Source: Gynuella sp.
GTDB taxonomy: Bacteria; Pseudomonadota; Gammaproteobacteria; Pseudomonadales; Natronospirillaceae
Assembly (NCBI GenBank): GCA_028282465.1
Contig: JANQHX010000044.1
Span: forward strand, 1-64,000
DNA: 64,000 nt
Direction of reading: 5' to 3'
Shown here: positions 24,157 through 33,655 of the stretch, piece by piece
How positions within the stretch are numbered: position 1 is the first letter of the stretch
Layout: the number at the start of each line of letters is the position of its first letter
Position numbers and translations under genes: made by a program
The notes under the pieces: generated by a model
What the model saw: only the letters and a program-made list of their open reading frames with translations
Told to the model about the DNA's origin: nothing
Databases searched by the model: none

Positions 24157-25260
24157 TCAATTTCTACGTTCACCATGAACTTTTAATTTCTCGATGTAAA
24201 GATCTATAGAATGATCAGAGACCATTTTCTTTATACCGCCAACTTTATAGCGGACTAGGTTTGTCAACCAATTCTTGTTTCTCCGAAAAAAGCTGATTTG
24301 GTATCTTAACCTTGCTGCATTCCCACTGCCTTGTAGATAGCTGATGTATCCAGGGTGTTCGTACTGGCTCATTTGTTTCATATGCTCAACAAGTTTTTCA
24401 TCCCAGTCGCCACCAAACACCATTTTATTAATCATTGAAATTGGCCTCAACACCAGCTTAAGAATATGGAGCAGCAAAATCACAAACCAAGCAGCCCAGG
24501 GGTTAGGCAATGACGGAACAATATCAGTCTCATTTATAATTTCATATACAGGTGTTTTCAAACCATTTTGTATTTGCAGAGTACCTATAGGTGGCGCACC
24601 ATAGGTATAACATGCCCCTCGAATCTCGTAAGGCAAAAGCCGAGTAGCAACCATGGCTAGTGCTCCGCCTAAGGAATGACCCGTTACAAATAATTGGTCA
24701 TATTCAAGCGCTTGTAGAGCTTCATCAATATGTTCCTCAACCTTTTTAAACGCATCATAAAAACCTGAATGAATCTCAACCAACTCACCTTCAAGTTCAA
24801 TTGGCTTTAGACGGACATTGATGTCTGCTCTAATGTCTCTAAAGTCTTTTGGTTCAGTCCCTCTAAATACAAGGTATGCAAGTTTCTTAAACCCGCCACT
24901 TCGAGCTTCAACATTTTTAACGCAGATAAAAGCTTGTGTACCGCTTTCTGAGAATGTTTTGACTAATTCAAAGTCTTCCTTAGCTAAAATTTCTTTTAAA
25001 ACATCCTCACTCTGTTCCCTTGTTCCTGGCATTTGACTAATAATTAAAGCAAGACCCTGCTTCACTTTCTCAGCTTGGTCTTTGTTTTTTACAAAGGAAT
25101 CGACCAAATCAGCTGCCTGATCTAAGGGATGCCCACCCTCAAATTTGAAATACGCTAATTTAGATAACTCTGCACATACATAAGCCATGCGATCACTAAA
25201 CGCCGCCCGTTCAATTGGCGCTTCCATCAGGTATTTAGAATCAAAATAGATATGTGGCAT
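24157..25260 (-). CDS. Class 3 lipase family protein, cytoplasmic, with membrane-binding insert
   Basis: 367 residues. The alpha/beta-hydrolase triad is visible: Ser in TGHSLGGALA near 194, Asp in NETDIVPSLP near 240 and His in SDHSIDLYIEKL near 353; YLVFRGTEPKDFRDI near 130 supplies the oxyanion loop seen in class 3 lipases. A strongly hydrophobic insert (AAWFVILLLHILKLVL) lies just after the Asp and could sit in the membrane. There is no signal peptide, so it acts on the inner leaflet unless exported by another route. A long N-terminal helical stretch (60-110) is not part of the lipase core. The downstream TerB-like gene is probably its partner. A 19-base hairpin precedes the gene. Confidence 0.82.
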   Translation of the reverse strand: MPHIYFDSKYLMEAPIERAAFSDRMAYVCAELSKLAYFKFEGGHPLDQAADLVDSFVKNKDQAEKVKQGLALIISQMPGTREQSEDVLKEILAKEDFELVKTFSESGTQAFICVKNVEARSGGFKKLAYLVFRGTEPKDFRDIRADINVRLKPIELEGELVEIHSGFYDAFKKVEEHIDEALQALEYDQLFVTGHSLGGALAMVATRLLPYEIRGACYTYGAPPIGTLQIQNGLKTPVYEIINETDIVPSLPNPWAAWFVILLLHILKLVLRPISMINKMVFGGDWDEKLVEHMKQMSQYEHPGYISYLQGSGNAARLRYQISFFRRNKNWLTNLVRYKVGGIKKMVSDHSIDLYIEKLKVHGERRN

Positions 25261-25696
25261 TATTATTTCAGTCCCTGGATTATTCAGTCACTTGGTCAAA
25301 CAGCATAATGCCTAAGTTTGGCCTTATGCTGTTTGACCATTAGAGCGTACATTGACTGCTTTAGCCAGTGGCTCTGAAGAGTCCTCTGAAATATTAATGA
25401 CTATTTGGTTATAGAATGATGATGGGGAATCGCTAGAGCTGTCGTTAGGTTTGAATACACTAGTAAATAACTATCAGCTCTGGATTAGTGACTAAAATAC
25501 TTTTTAAAATTAGTACAAAATGATGGGCATCAATCAGTATATTTTTGGCAAATTGTTAGCAATGCCATCGGGATGCCAATCCAAAATTGGAAAGCGGCGA
25601 TTATTATTTGATTACAAAATTTAAAAGCCGCTTGGTTAGGAAGAGCATGTGTAATTTAGCTGGGCTCCACTGAGTTGAGCTTTTTTACTAGAAAAA
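25261..25696. other. 436-base intergenic region upstream of the lipase
   Basis: Contains the strong hairpin at 25294-25338 and otherwise nothing I can assign. No plausible small gene was found, and a weak GCTC/GAGC stem with T-run near 25664-25686 would read on the plus strand, where no gene ends. Confidence 0.5.
25294..25338. repeat. 19-base-arm inverted repeat before the lipase gene
   Basis: Arms at 25294-25312 (GGTCAAACAGCATAATGCC) and 25320-25338 pair over 18 of 19 positions around a seven-base loop. It ends 34 bases before the lipase start on the minus strand and has no T-run on either side. Either a leader structure or operator for the lipase operon, or the trace of a small mobile palindrome. 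Confidence 0.65.
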
Positions 25697-26035
25697 TCAG
25701 TAGACATCTACTATTCGTAGAAGCGTATCTGCAGTACTACAATCGCCCGGGTCAGAATAGTTAATAACCACAGTCTGCCCTTTCATCATACGATCATTTA
25801 TCAAAGACAAGGCTTCAGCATATTCTGGCATATGAATAGATAGCACAGCCTGAGTACCTTTAAATCCAGCCTTATGTTCACATGCCGCTACCGGAAATCC
25901 AGTGTCAGATTGGTCAAAGCCAATTAAAACTCCACCGCCGGTAGGAACGATTCTATTCGGCATTAATTCTGCCTGATCAGCACTAGTAGCTGCTGACACA
26001 AGGGCCAAACTTAGAACACTTAGTACTTTTTTCAT
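25697..26035 (-). CDS. Small secreted protein of unknown function
   Basis: 112 residues with a clear signal peptide (KKVLSVLSLALVSAATSA), then a short mature region of about 90 residues with two Cys (ACEHKAG and DPGDCST) that could form a disulfide. The stop codon of the giant repeat protein lies nine bases upstream and overlaps the ribosome site GAGGGGG, so the two are translated together. I do not recognise a family. It may be an accessory, chaperone or partner of the large secreted protein. Confidence 0.7.
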   Translation of the reverse strand: MKKVLSVLSLALVSAATSADQAELMPNRIVPTGGGVLIGFDQSDTGFPVAACEHKAGFKGTQAVLSIHMPEYAEALSLINDRMMKGQTVVINYSDPGDCSTADTLLRIVDVY

Positions 26036-26044
26036 ATTACCCCC

Positions 26045-29000
26045 TCAATAAAGTACAGATTTAGCTGGACTACGAGTTTCACTCCCAATTAGCCACTGTA
26101 AGTACTCAGCAACCGTGTTCTCAAAACTAGATTGGCTCCAATCCTGAGCGTCAATCTTACAGTACCTATCTGGCAGCAAACAGCTTTCCAACTTATGTCC
26201 GTCTTCGAAAATATCGAGCCAGCTGTCACTATTACACTTGTAAACAGATTTCACAAAGACTGCTTCTCGAACGCCATTTTCATCTAGCGGCGGCTGTCGA
26301 TCAATGTTGCCAGATAGCGCATTACAGAATCGTTCCGATTGACTAGCTGGAACTTGATTTGGGCTTTCACCTGTTACGACGAAGAACTTACTGGAGGTAC
26401 CTATAAACTTAGTTGGATAGCTATGCTTTAACAGGTTAGTGCTACTGTAGTCTAGAGTTTTCATTGATACAGAGCTATTACCTGTGAATGCCAAGATTGA
26501 TTCAACAAGTTCATCCGAATAAATAATGCCCTTCTGATTATCTTCTACAGCTCTGGACAGATCAGTAATCGGCCTAAGTAATAGCGACTTATCAATTTTT
26601 TCAGCTTCTGTGTTGGCAATTGATAACGCTAGTGGAGCACCTGTTGCTTCGGCAAAAATTGAAATTTTTCCTGAAGCGCCATAGTTTGCCTTATTAGTCT
26701 CGATCCAAGTAAAGGCATCTTTAATGTCGGTAATCAAATCATCGCCGGTTGCGTTATCACAGTCTGATGTCACATTGTTGTTACCCAGCACTCGGTATAC
26801 AGGCGCAAATACCGTATAGCCACTTTCGGTAAATTCAGAAATTCTCGCCTCAAGGTTTAGCAACCCATTAGCACGATTCGTCCAACCATCATACACAGCA
26901 AGCATTGGTTTGGTATCGATAGCGTCGGCATCGTTTTTATAGATGCGCATTTCCAGCTTACATGTGCCGTCGTCCCCCACTGCTGCGTTACTCCAGTCGG
27001 TACAACCACCGTTAAAACAGAACTGGGGTTTAGGAGCAGATTTCTCCGCAACTTCCTTGTAAACCACCTTATTAACAAATGGTAAGTGGTTTGCAGTTTT
27101 ATCAGTACCCTGAATATCCAACTGAGCGCCCCAGGCCTCCGTCCATCCAGATTCGGAGTTGTGCCCAGCGCCCCAATTTAATGGGTTCGCCAATTCCATA
27201 CCTGATGCCATCATCTCAGAACAATAGTCATTAATTGATTGGCTTGAATGATTAGAAGGATAAGCTGCGACGACCAAATCGTAAGAAACAAATTCGCTAT
27301 AGGATTCAGTACATACAGACTGCTGACTCAGAATATTTTCAACACCCTCAATATCGCCAGATAGAATAGCACCTAACAATAAGTACTCGCGTTTTTGTTC
27401 CTGGATAGGATCTATACCACCAAGATAGGTATCACCCACGGGGAAAGCCAATGGATATTCCGAAATCTCATTCAGCAAGAAACCTTTTATTTCCTGACTA
27501 TACGCAGAATGTTGAGGAATCTTAATCTTGGCCGTTAAGTCATCCAACTTGGTGTTTAAATTTGCCTCAATATTCAGCAAAGTCAGATTTAATCGTTTCT
27601 GAGTCAGCGAGTTCATTTTTGTGATTGATGTGAAGTCTTCGTTTAAATACTCATGATTAAAAGTCAGATGATTAAACTCGCTTAATAGCGAACCAACCAA
27701 TATCTCCTGAGGAAAGACAGGCAGTAATTTCCAGCTTTCTGTCATTTCAATATTTAAGTCTGCCAAGGCTTGAACACCACCATTCAGTTGTAACTCCGGT
27801 GAGAAAGTGATTTCTATATCACCATTGCCGGCGAAAGACATTTCTGGATTAGGAAAGAAAGAGGCATCGGCAGTTAGCAGTAACTCGGCATCAATAGACA
27901 CAAAGTCAGTTTCACCGTAATGAGCAACACATTCACCAATTATGACCATCACTGATTTAGATTCAAACTGGCCATCTGCCTCAAGGTTACCAGCAATGGA
28001 AACTTTCGATCTAAATGGCTGATGAATTGAGTAATACTTGGCTGCAGAACTAGGCCTATTCATCCATTCAATAGTTTGCTGATAATTAGAGTCTGAACAA
28101 CGTCCGCCTAAATAAGCCAGACCATTTACGGTAGTTGGGAATTCAAAGTTATTCACATCTACGGGTAAACCAATGGTGTTAACTTCATCGACTAACTTAT
28201 CAGCTAAATACTGACCTGCTGGTTTACCTTGATTGTCGGGATCTTCCAGATATGCTCTTACAATAGATTCATCCAGAGTGAACTGTTGGCTGCCCACTTG
28301 CTGAGCTGGAATATTAACCGTGACTTCTTGAATCGGGCTGTACTCCGGTGATACAGATTCATAACTGCCATCTTTTAAACCCATTTCAATAATGCGATAT
28401 TGATAAACTCCATTTGGTAATACTTGAGGCACAACACTACTGCCCTGAGTAATTTCAATTAAATCCCAATCAGGATCATCCTTTAGTTTTCTTTCAACAA
28501 AAACCCTTTCATAGCTTTCATCACTATAAAGAGCGTTGTTAATGACAACATTAAAGCGGCCGTTTATTGAGTTAGTTGCTGACAAAGAATAACCAATTAC
28601 CGGGAAATCGACATCGACAGTTAGCGCCTTACTAAACTCTGTACAAGCAAAGTATTCATAAATGTATTCTCCAGAACCACCATTACTAATCAAATTTGCA
28701 GGACAAACCTTTACTCGGTAATTATATAAACCGTTTATCAAATCTGTTTCCTCATCGAAATAGCTTTTATTGAGTTCACTAGTATCTTTGGTGATTACTT
28801 CTGGCGAAATTCGTTTCCATGTGGTTTCGGTACTTAGCTTTCTCTCTAAAATTGATACATAGTTACTGTGATAACGTAAACCATTTAAATTACCCATATC
28901 CCAGCTGAGCCTGAACTTGCCGTCAGTGGAATACGCTTTTGACGAAGACAAATTCGGCGGATAATTCTTTGATACTGTTACAGAAGTTTCTGCTGTTTCA

Positions 29001-32000
29001 GTACATCCGGTTGGGGTATTACATGATCTAACTCTGAATCTATGGATGCCATCGCTTTCGTCATCAAAATGAACCTCAGTATCTTTGTGATAAATAGAAA
29101 AGAGGTAGGTATCTCCCTCATAAACCTTTTCTTCACGGGTAGTGCTTTCATAGGCTGACCAAACTCCTGGTGATGTTTCACGACTCCACTCGTAATTATT
29201 CACGATACCGGTCGATTCATTCCACTTCATTTTAAAATCACCATCCAAACTAGGGTTTGGGGTGATGTAGAGACCAGAGATTCTTGAAGGCGGTTTGATG
29301 TCAACTTGAACACTGCTGGATGCATCACTGAATTCCGTACATGTGCTTAGAACTAAAAGTTCAGGTCCATTATCTGGATTATTATCAGTGTCATGTGAGC
29401 TTTGAATAATGCAGGCCTTAACGCGATATTTGTAATAACCGTTAGTACTCTTGGTCGGCAAATCAACAACAGGAGGTGTAGACAATTTACTTCCCATGGA
29501 TTTTGAATCAGCCTCAATAATTGTATTCCAGCTGCCATTGTTGAAGCTTTCCTGTACCAAATAGGCAAACTGGCTTTGGGCAGTCGTTTTATCCACCCGG
29601 CCACCAGACCAGCCAATGGTAATTTCTCCAGTTTCAGTTACCGACGCCAAAGCATTCATGGTTGGTTTTTCCGAACGACTAACGGAATTACTAATCGAAC
29701 TAGTAGAGCAACCCGCTGATGAATTACAGGCTCTGATTTCAAAGTCGTAACTACCATCGGTCAGGTTATCCTGCTCGAAATAGGTGTCCTTGTAATAGGT
29801 GGTATGGGTCAAGTCACCATTAGGTGCATAATGGTTTTGCTCTCTAGTTGTTGAAGTCCAACTACCCCAGGCTCCACCATTAGTGCGCTTTCTCCACTCA
29901 TAGTTATCGACAATTCCCGTTGAGCTATCCCAGTCTACTTTAAAGTCACCATCAAGACTCGGCTTAGGACTGACTTTCAGGTTTCGCACGGCTGACGGTG
30001 CCGTAATGGCAACCGTGACAGAAGCTGGCGCACTAAACGCGTTACATTCCCCAACGTTTACGATTTCATAACCATTTGCTTCATTAGCGTCTGTATTCAA
30101 CTTTTGTGTAACCAAACATGAACGAACTCGGTATTGATAAGTTGCGTTCACGGTTTTCTTAGGGATAGTCAAAGATGGTGGGTAGGACAGTTCCTCACCC
30201 AACATTCCTTGGTTAAAGGTTTTAAAAGTAGACCAGGCTCCATTATTAATAGACTGCTGTAATTGAAATGCCATTGAGCTTTGACTAGTTTTTCCGTCAA
30301 CTCGGCCAACCGTCCAACTTACGCTAAAGTCACCTGTCGTTGTTGTACCAGTAGAGGTCGAAATAGTGCCTGACGCAAAGCGACTGACTGTAACAGAAAT
30401 AGAAGAAGCGTCACCGCAACCCCCTGCAAGGCCACAAGCTCTTACTTGATATTGATAAGTGCCGTCACCTTTGTTTCTGCTAAATTCCTTATGAAGGGTT
30501 GTAACTTCAGTTGGCTCAGGCCCTGTATGTATCGTGCTAACTTCTGTAGTGTCATTCCAACTTCCGCTATTTTCACGCCATTCATAGCGAGCAATATTTC
30601 CCGTAGCTGCATCCCAGGAAACTTTAAATTTACCGTCCAGACTTGGATTATTATTCACCCGTAGATTGCTTACTTTTGATGGCGGTGGAATTGCAACGGT
30701 AACGGTTTTCACAGATGAATAAGCACTACAAATTTTCGATTCATAGCGAGTAAGAACAACTTGTCCATTTACTGTGGTATCTATTGCATCATAAGTACAG
30801 GCGGCAACACGGTAACTGTAAGAACCATTGGTTTCGCTCTTGGTAAAGCCAAAAGACTTGGTACCCACGCTGGCTAATACCGAAGTCCAGGAACCACTGC
30901 CGAGTTTTTCTTCTAACTTATATAGCAAGTTCCCTGAGTTTGATTCACCATCTGCTCTACCGCTAGTCCAACTTATTGAGTAACTACCGGAAGTTGAATT
31001 GGTAGTTGACGTGCTCATTGTCGGAGCAGCTTCTTTCACAACCTGAGTACTGGTAGAAACAGAACCACTACAGGCCACCGGTTTACAGGACTGAACGTTA
31101 TAATAGTAGGTGCCGTTGCCTTTACTTCTGGAGAATGAAGTGGACGAGGTATAGTTCCAACCTGACCAGGTTCCTGAATTTAATTTTTCTTGCCAACGAT
31201 AATTGGCGGCACCAGACACAGCACTCCAAGAAACTGAATAAGTACCATCAAGACTCGGGTTCTCGGAGACTTTTAGATTAGTAACTTTTACTGGCGCAGG
31301 AATACTCACTTTCACATGACGGTTTGAGCTATAGCCACCACACGCTCCCCAGGAGAACCCCGTATACACTTTGTCACCATTAGGCAAACTAGTGTAATTT
31401 TTGGTGATATTACAAACCCGAACGCGATAATAATAATCGCCGTTTTTAGTATTACGAGTTAAGGAAATAGATCGGCCTTGGTTGGATTGAATATTAGACC
31501 AGGAACCGCCTGGTTGTAGCTCATCAAATTTATAAGCCAGGTTACTGGTATCAGTCACACCACCGTGAGCACCACCAGTCCAGCTAAGAGTATAGGTTCC
31601 GTCTGTAGAAGTTGTTTCAGATGTTGATATCGATGGTGCAGCGTTTTTAATTACCGTAAGTGATGTTGATGCTGCACTGCTACACCAATTAATGGAGTTA
31701 CAAGCAATCACTTCATAATAATAATTGCCTGTTGACTTAGTTCTGGAAACACTCCGAGATGTATTTTCTATCCATCCTGACCAAGTTCCTGACCCAACCT
31801 TTTCTCGCCATTTGTATTTCACAGCATAGGTTGTTGCATTCCAACTAATGGAATAGCTACCCCCAGTATAAGGCGCAGTGCCATTCACTTTTAATCCACT
31901 TGGAGTACCAGGAATACGGTTAACCACCATACTGGCAGAAGCTACGCCACTACAAGCCACCGGCTTACAGGCTTTTACTTCATAGTAATAAGTACCATTG

Positions 32001-33136
32001 CCTTTCCCACTACGAACAATAGAAGTGGAGCTGGTGGATAACCAACCAGACCAGTTACCATTGTTCAGCTTTTCACGCCATTGGTAACTAGACGCTCCAC
32101 TGGATGCGCTCCACTTAATTGAATAACCGCCATCACCGCTAGTGGTTTCAGTTGAATGCAGCCCGGTAACTGGGGCAGGAGCTGGAATACTCACCTTTAC
32201 ATGACGGTTTGCGCTATAGCTACCACAAGCTCCCCAAGAAAACCCTATATAAACTCTGTCACCATTAGGTAAAGTGGTGTAGTTCTTGGTGATATTACAA
32301 ACCCGAACACGATAGTAATAATCGCCGTTTTTAGTATTTCGGGTTAAAGCAATAGATCGACCTTGATTGGATTGGATATTTCGCCAGGAGTCTCCTGGCT
32401 TAAGTTCGTCAAACTTATATGCTAAATCACTGGTGTTGGTAACACCATTGTGAGCACCGCCTGTCCAACTGAGGGTGTAGGTTCCATCTGTAGAAGTTGC
32501 TTCCGTAGTGGATATTGACGGTGCAGAGTTTTTAATAACCACGATAGATGTTGAACTGTAGGAACCACATTGGCCTGCTGAGTTACAAGCTCTAACATGG
32601 TAGTAATAAGTACCATTATTTTTTGAACGGCCAAAAGATCTAGACGTTGTATTTATCCATCCAGACCAAGCACCACTATTCACTTTCTCTCGCCATTGGT
32701 ATTTGACGGCATGTGAAGCTGCATTCCAAGTAACGCTATATGTGCCATCAGTGCTGGGGCTAGAATCAGATGTTTTTAATCCACCAGGCTTACCAGGAAT
32801 AAAATTAATCGTGATGCTATCGGTGCTGCCATAGCCAGTCCCATTTACCGTGGAGCCATAAACCTTTTGAACCAGTTGGGCTCTATAGTAATATATACCA
32901 TTGTTAGTCACCGTTTGGCTGACACTGCCCCCGCTAGTATTGTCATAAATAGTTGACCAACTACCACTACCCAATTTCCTCTGAACAATTACATTGGTAT
33001 AAGGATGATATGGAGCAGTAACCGACATTTTGAATTTACCATCAGAGTCAGAACTCGGCACGGTAACGTAACCGTGTGCAGTTCCTACCCCCACTAGCAG
33101 AATCAATAAAACAAAAGTCCTTGTTAACAAACTCAT
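26045..33136 (-). CDS. Giant secreted fibronectin-III-like repeat protein with C-terminal alpha/beta-hydrolase-like domain
   Basis: 2363 residues, signal peptide at the start (LLTRTFVLLILLVGVGTAHG), good site GGAG before the ATG. Residues 22 to about 1580 are roughly fifteen beta-sandwich repeats of 90-120 residues in two kinds: short (YSVSW..., YxWREKxxSGxWSGW, NGTYYYxVxAC) and long (YTLSWTGG..., NGDYYYRVRVCNITKNYT), most with a paired Cys near the end. Residues 1600-2040 are an unassigned mixed region. Residues 2040-2363 look like an alpha/beta hydrolase, but the nucleophile elbow reads AEATG (2162-2166) and the acid loop VVTGESPNQVP lacks Asp; only His2314 (EDGHK) remains. Probably a surface adhesin or scaffold. 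It lies directly downstream of the RHS operon on the same strand. Confidence 0.85.
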   Translation of the reverse strand: MSLLTRTFVLLILLVGVGTAHGYVTVPSSDSDGKFKMSVTAPYHPYTNVIVQRKLGSGSWSTIYDNTSGGSVSQTVTNNGIYYYRAQLVQKVYGSTVNGTGYGSTDSITINFIPGKPGGLKTSDSSPSTDGTYSVTWNAASHAVKYQWREKVNSGAWSGWINTTSRSFGRSKNNGTYYYHVRACNSAGQCGSYSSTSIVVIKNSAPSISTTEATSTDGTYTLSWTGGAHNGVTNTSDLAYKFDELKPGDSWRNIQSNQGRSIALTRNTKNGDYYYRVRVCNITKNYTTLPNGDRVYIGFSWGACGSYSANRHVKVSIPAPAPVTGLHSTETTSGDGGYSIKWSASSGASSYQWREKLNNGNWSGWLSTSSTSIVRSGKGNGTYYYEVKACKPVACSGVASASMVVNRIPGTPSGLKVNGTAPYTGGSYSISWNATTYAVKYKWREKVGSGTWSGWIENTSRSVSRTKSTGNYYYEVIACNSINWCSSAASTSLTVIKNAAPSISTSETTSTDGTYTLSWTGGAHGGVTDTSNLAYKFDELQPGGSWSNIQSNQGRSISLTRNTKNGDYYYRVRVCNITKNYTSLPNGDKVYTGFSWGACGGYSSNRHVKVSIPAPVKVTNLKVSENPSLDGTYSVSWSAVSGAANYRWQEKLNSGTWSGWNYTSSTSFSRSKGNGTYYYNVQSCKPVACSGSVSTSTQVVKEAAPTMSTSTTNSTSGSYSISWTSGRADGESNSGNLLYKLEEKLGSGSWTSVLASVGTKSFGFTKSETNGSYSYRVAACTYDAIDTTVNGQVVLTRYESKICSAYSSVKTVTVAIPPPSKVSNLRVNNNPSLDGKFKVSWDAATGNIARYEWRENSGSWNDTTEVSTIHTGPEPTEVTTLHKEFSRNKGDGTYQYQVRACGLAGGCGDASSISVTVSRFASGTISTSTGTTTTGDFSVSWTVGRVDGKTSQSSMAFQLQQSINNGAWSTFKTFNQGMLGEELSYPPSLTIPKKTVNATYQYRVRSCLVTQKLNTDANEANGYEIVNVGECNAFSAPASVTVAITAPSAVRNLKVSPKPSLDGDFKVDWDSSTGIVDNYEWRKRTNGGAWGSWTSTTREQNHYAPNGDLTHTTYYKDTYFEQDNLTDGSYDFEIRACNSSAGCSTSSISNSVSRSEKPTMNALASVTETGEITIGWSGGRVDKTTAQSQFAYLVQESFNNGSWNTIIEADSKSMGSKLSTPPVVDLPTKSTNGYYKYRVKACIIQSSHDTDNNPDNGPELLVLSTCTEFSDASSSVQVDIKPPSRISGLYITPNPSLDGDFKMKWNESTGIVNNYEWSRETSPGVWSAYESTTREEKVYEGDTYLFSIYHKDTEVHFDDESDGIHRFRVRSCNTPTGCTETAETSVTVSKNYPPNLSSSKAYSTDGKFRLSWDMGNLNGLRYHSNYVSILERKLSTETTWKRISPEVITKDTSELNKSYFDEETDLINGLYNYRVKVCPANLISNGGSGEYIYEYFACTEFSKALTVDVDFPVIGYSLSATNSINGRFNVVINNALYSDESYERVFVERKLKDDPDWDLIEITQGSSVVPQVLPNGVYQYRIIEMGLKDGSYESVSPEYSPIQEVTVNIPAQQVGSQQFTLDESIVRAYLEDPDNQGKPAGQYLADKLVDEVNTIGLPVDVNNFEFPTTVNGLAYLGGRCSDSNYQQTIEWMNRPSSAAKYYSIHQPFRSKVSIAGNLEADGQFESKSVMVIIGECVAHYGETDFVSIDAELLLTADASFFPNPEMSFAGNGDIEITFSPELQLNGGVQALADLNIEMTESWKLLPVFPQEILVGSLLSEFNHLTFNHEYLNEDFTSITKMNSLTQKRLNLTLLNIEANLNTKLDDLTAKIKIPQHSAYSQEIKGFLLNEISEYPLAFPVGDTYLGGIDPIQEQKREYLLLGAILSGDIEGVENILSQQSVCTESYSEFVSYDLVVAAYPSNHSSQSINDYCSEMMASGMELANPLNWGAGHNSESGWTEAWGAQLDIQGTDKTANHLPFVNKVVYKEVAEKSAPKPQFCFNGGCTDWSNAAVGDDGTCKLEMRIYKNDADAIDTKPMLAVYDGWTNRANGLLNLEARISEFTESGYTVFAPVYRVLGNNNVTSDCDNATGDDLITDIKDAFTWIETNKANYGASGKISIFAEATGAPLALSIANTEAEKIDKSLLLRPITDLSRAVEDNQKGIIYSDELVESILAFTGNSSVSMKTLDYSSTNLLKHSYPTKFIGTSSKFFVVTGESPNQVPASQSERFCNALSGNIDRQPPLDENGVREAVFVKSVYKCNSDSWLDIFEDGHKLESCLLPDRYCKIDAQDWSQSSFENTVAEYLQWLIGSETRSPAKSVLY
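31300..32510 (-). repeat. Intragenic 885-base duplication in the repeat protein gene
   Basis: The segment around 31300-31620 recurs nearly base for base around 32190-32510; the matched point ACCCGAAC falls at 31416 and at 32301, a period of 885 bases or 295 codons, equal to three repeat domains. High nucleotide identity indicates a recent in-frame duplication and room for length changes by recombination. Confidence 0.75.
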
Positions 33137-33422
33137 TTACTACTCCAGGATTTCATTTTTCTTTTTCTCCGATAGAAGACTTGCAAGGTTGCAAACACAA
33201 CCTTGCGGCTTATTCGTTTTTTATCAGCTACCGAATCGTTAACTTTTTAGTAACCTATAATTCTTTTAACTCAATATTCAGGTTCACTCTTTAAGCTAGC
33301 CAATAAAAGTTGTATTAAATAATGGCTTTTAGAGAAACGTCTTTCTCTATTAAGCTACCCATTAGAAAAAATCACTATGGGTAAAGGTCAGCCCTATCTG
33401 AGCTTTACTCTAATTTATAAAG

Positions 33423-33464
33423 GCGCTTTGATTTTCTAACTTACTGAGGTGAGTTCTAAAGCGC
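33423..33464 (-). terminator. Nested hairpin behind the RHS/ankyrin operon
   Basis: Outer arms GCGCTTT (33423-33429) and AAAGCGC (33458-33464), inner arms AACTTAC and GTGAGTT with one wobble. On the minus strand it is followed by CTTTATAAATT. About 190 bases after the ankyrin stop; a likely but not certain end of that transcript. Confidence 0.45.
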
Positions 33465-33528
33465 AGCCAGTCTTGAAAAAGCAAAACTTGTCCCTTGATG
33501 CTTCCGATCACCTCATCAAAGCAAAAAA

Positions 33529-33641
33529 CAAGATCTGACCCCAACAGCTCTCTGGAAAGCGCTTCGCTGTTCCGACGAAATTAATTAGAGCTACTGCACT
33601 TCTTTCATACCATCAATGTAAAATGCAAGGCCTGACCCCAA
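33529..33641. mobile_element. Paired CAAGRYCTGACCCCAA motifs with palindrome, REP/RAYT-like remnant
   Basis: CAAGATCTGACCCCAA at 33529-33544 and CAAGGCCTGACCCCAA at 33626-33641 match at 14 of 16 positions in the same orientation, 97 bases apart. Between them GGAAAGCG CTT CGCTGTTCC (33553-33572) forms a short stem-loop. From memory, GGGGTCAGGYCTTG-type ends occur widely in marine gammaproteobacteria beside REP-associated tyrosine transposase genes. No transposase frame is present, so this is at best a non-autonomous or decayed copy. Confidence 0.45.
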
Positions 33642-33655
33642 TAGTTACCATTGAC

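Larger units (their letters stand above)
33137..33655. other. 519-base segment between the RHS/ankyrin operon and the repeat-protein gene
   Basis: No gene. It holds a GCAAGGTTG/CAACCTTGC hairpin (33183-33206) in the repeat-protein leader, a nested hairpin at 33423-33464 (GCGCTTT/AAAGCGC outside, AACTTAC/GTGAGTT inside) that may end the ankyrin transcript, and two CAAGRYCTGACCCCAA repeats with a small palindrome between them at 33529-33641. Confidence 0.6.

Noticed and set aside
31300-32510. Inserted repeat element in the giant gene
   Set aside because: The repeat is in frame with a whole-domain period and encodes the same domain types, so it is an internal duplication.
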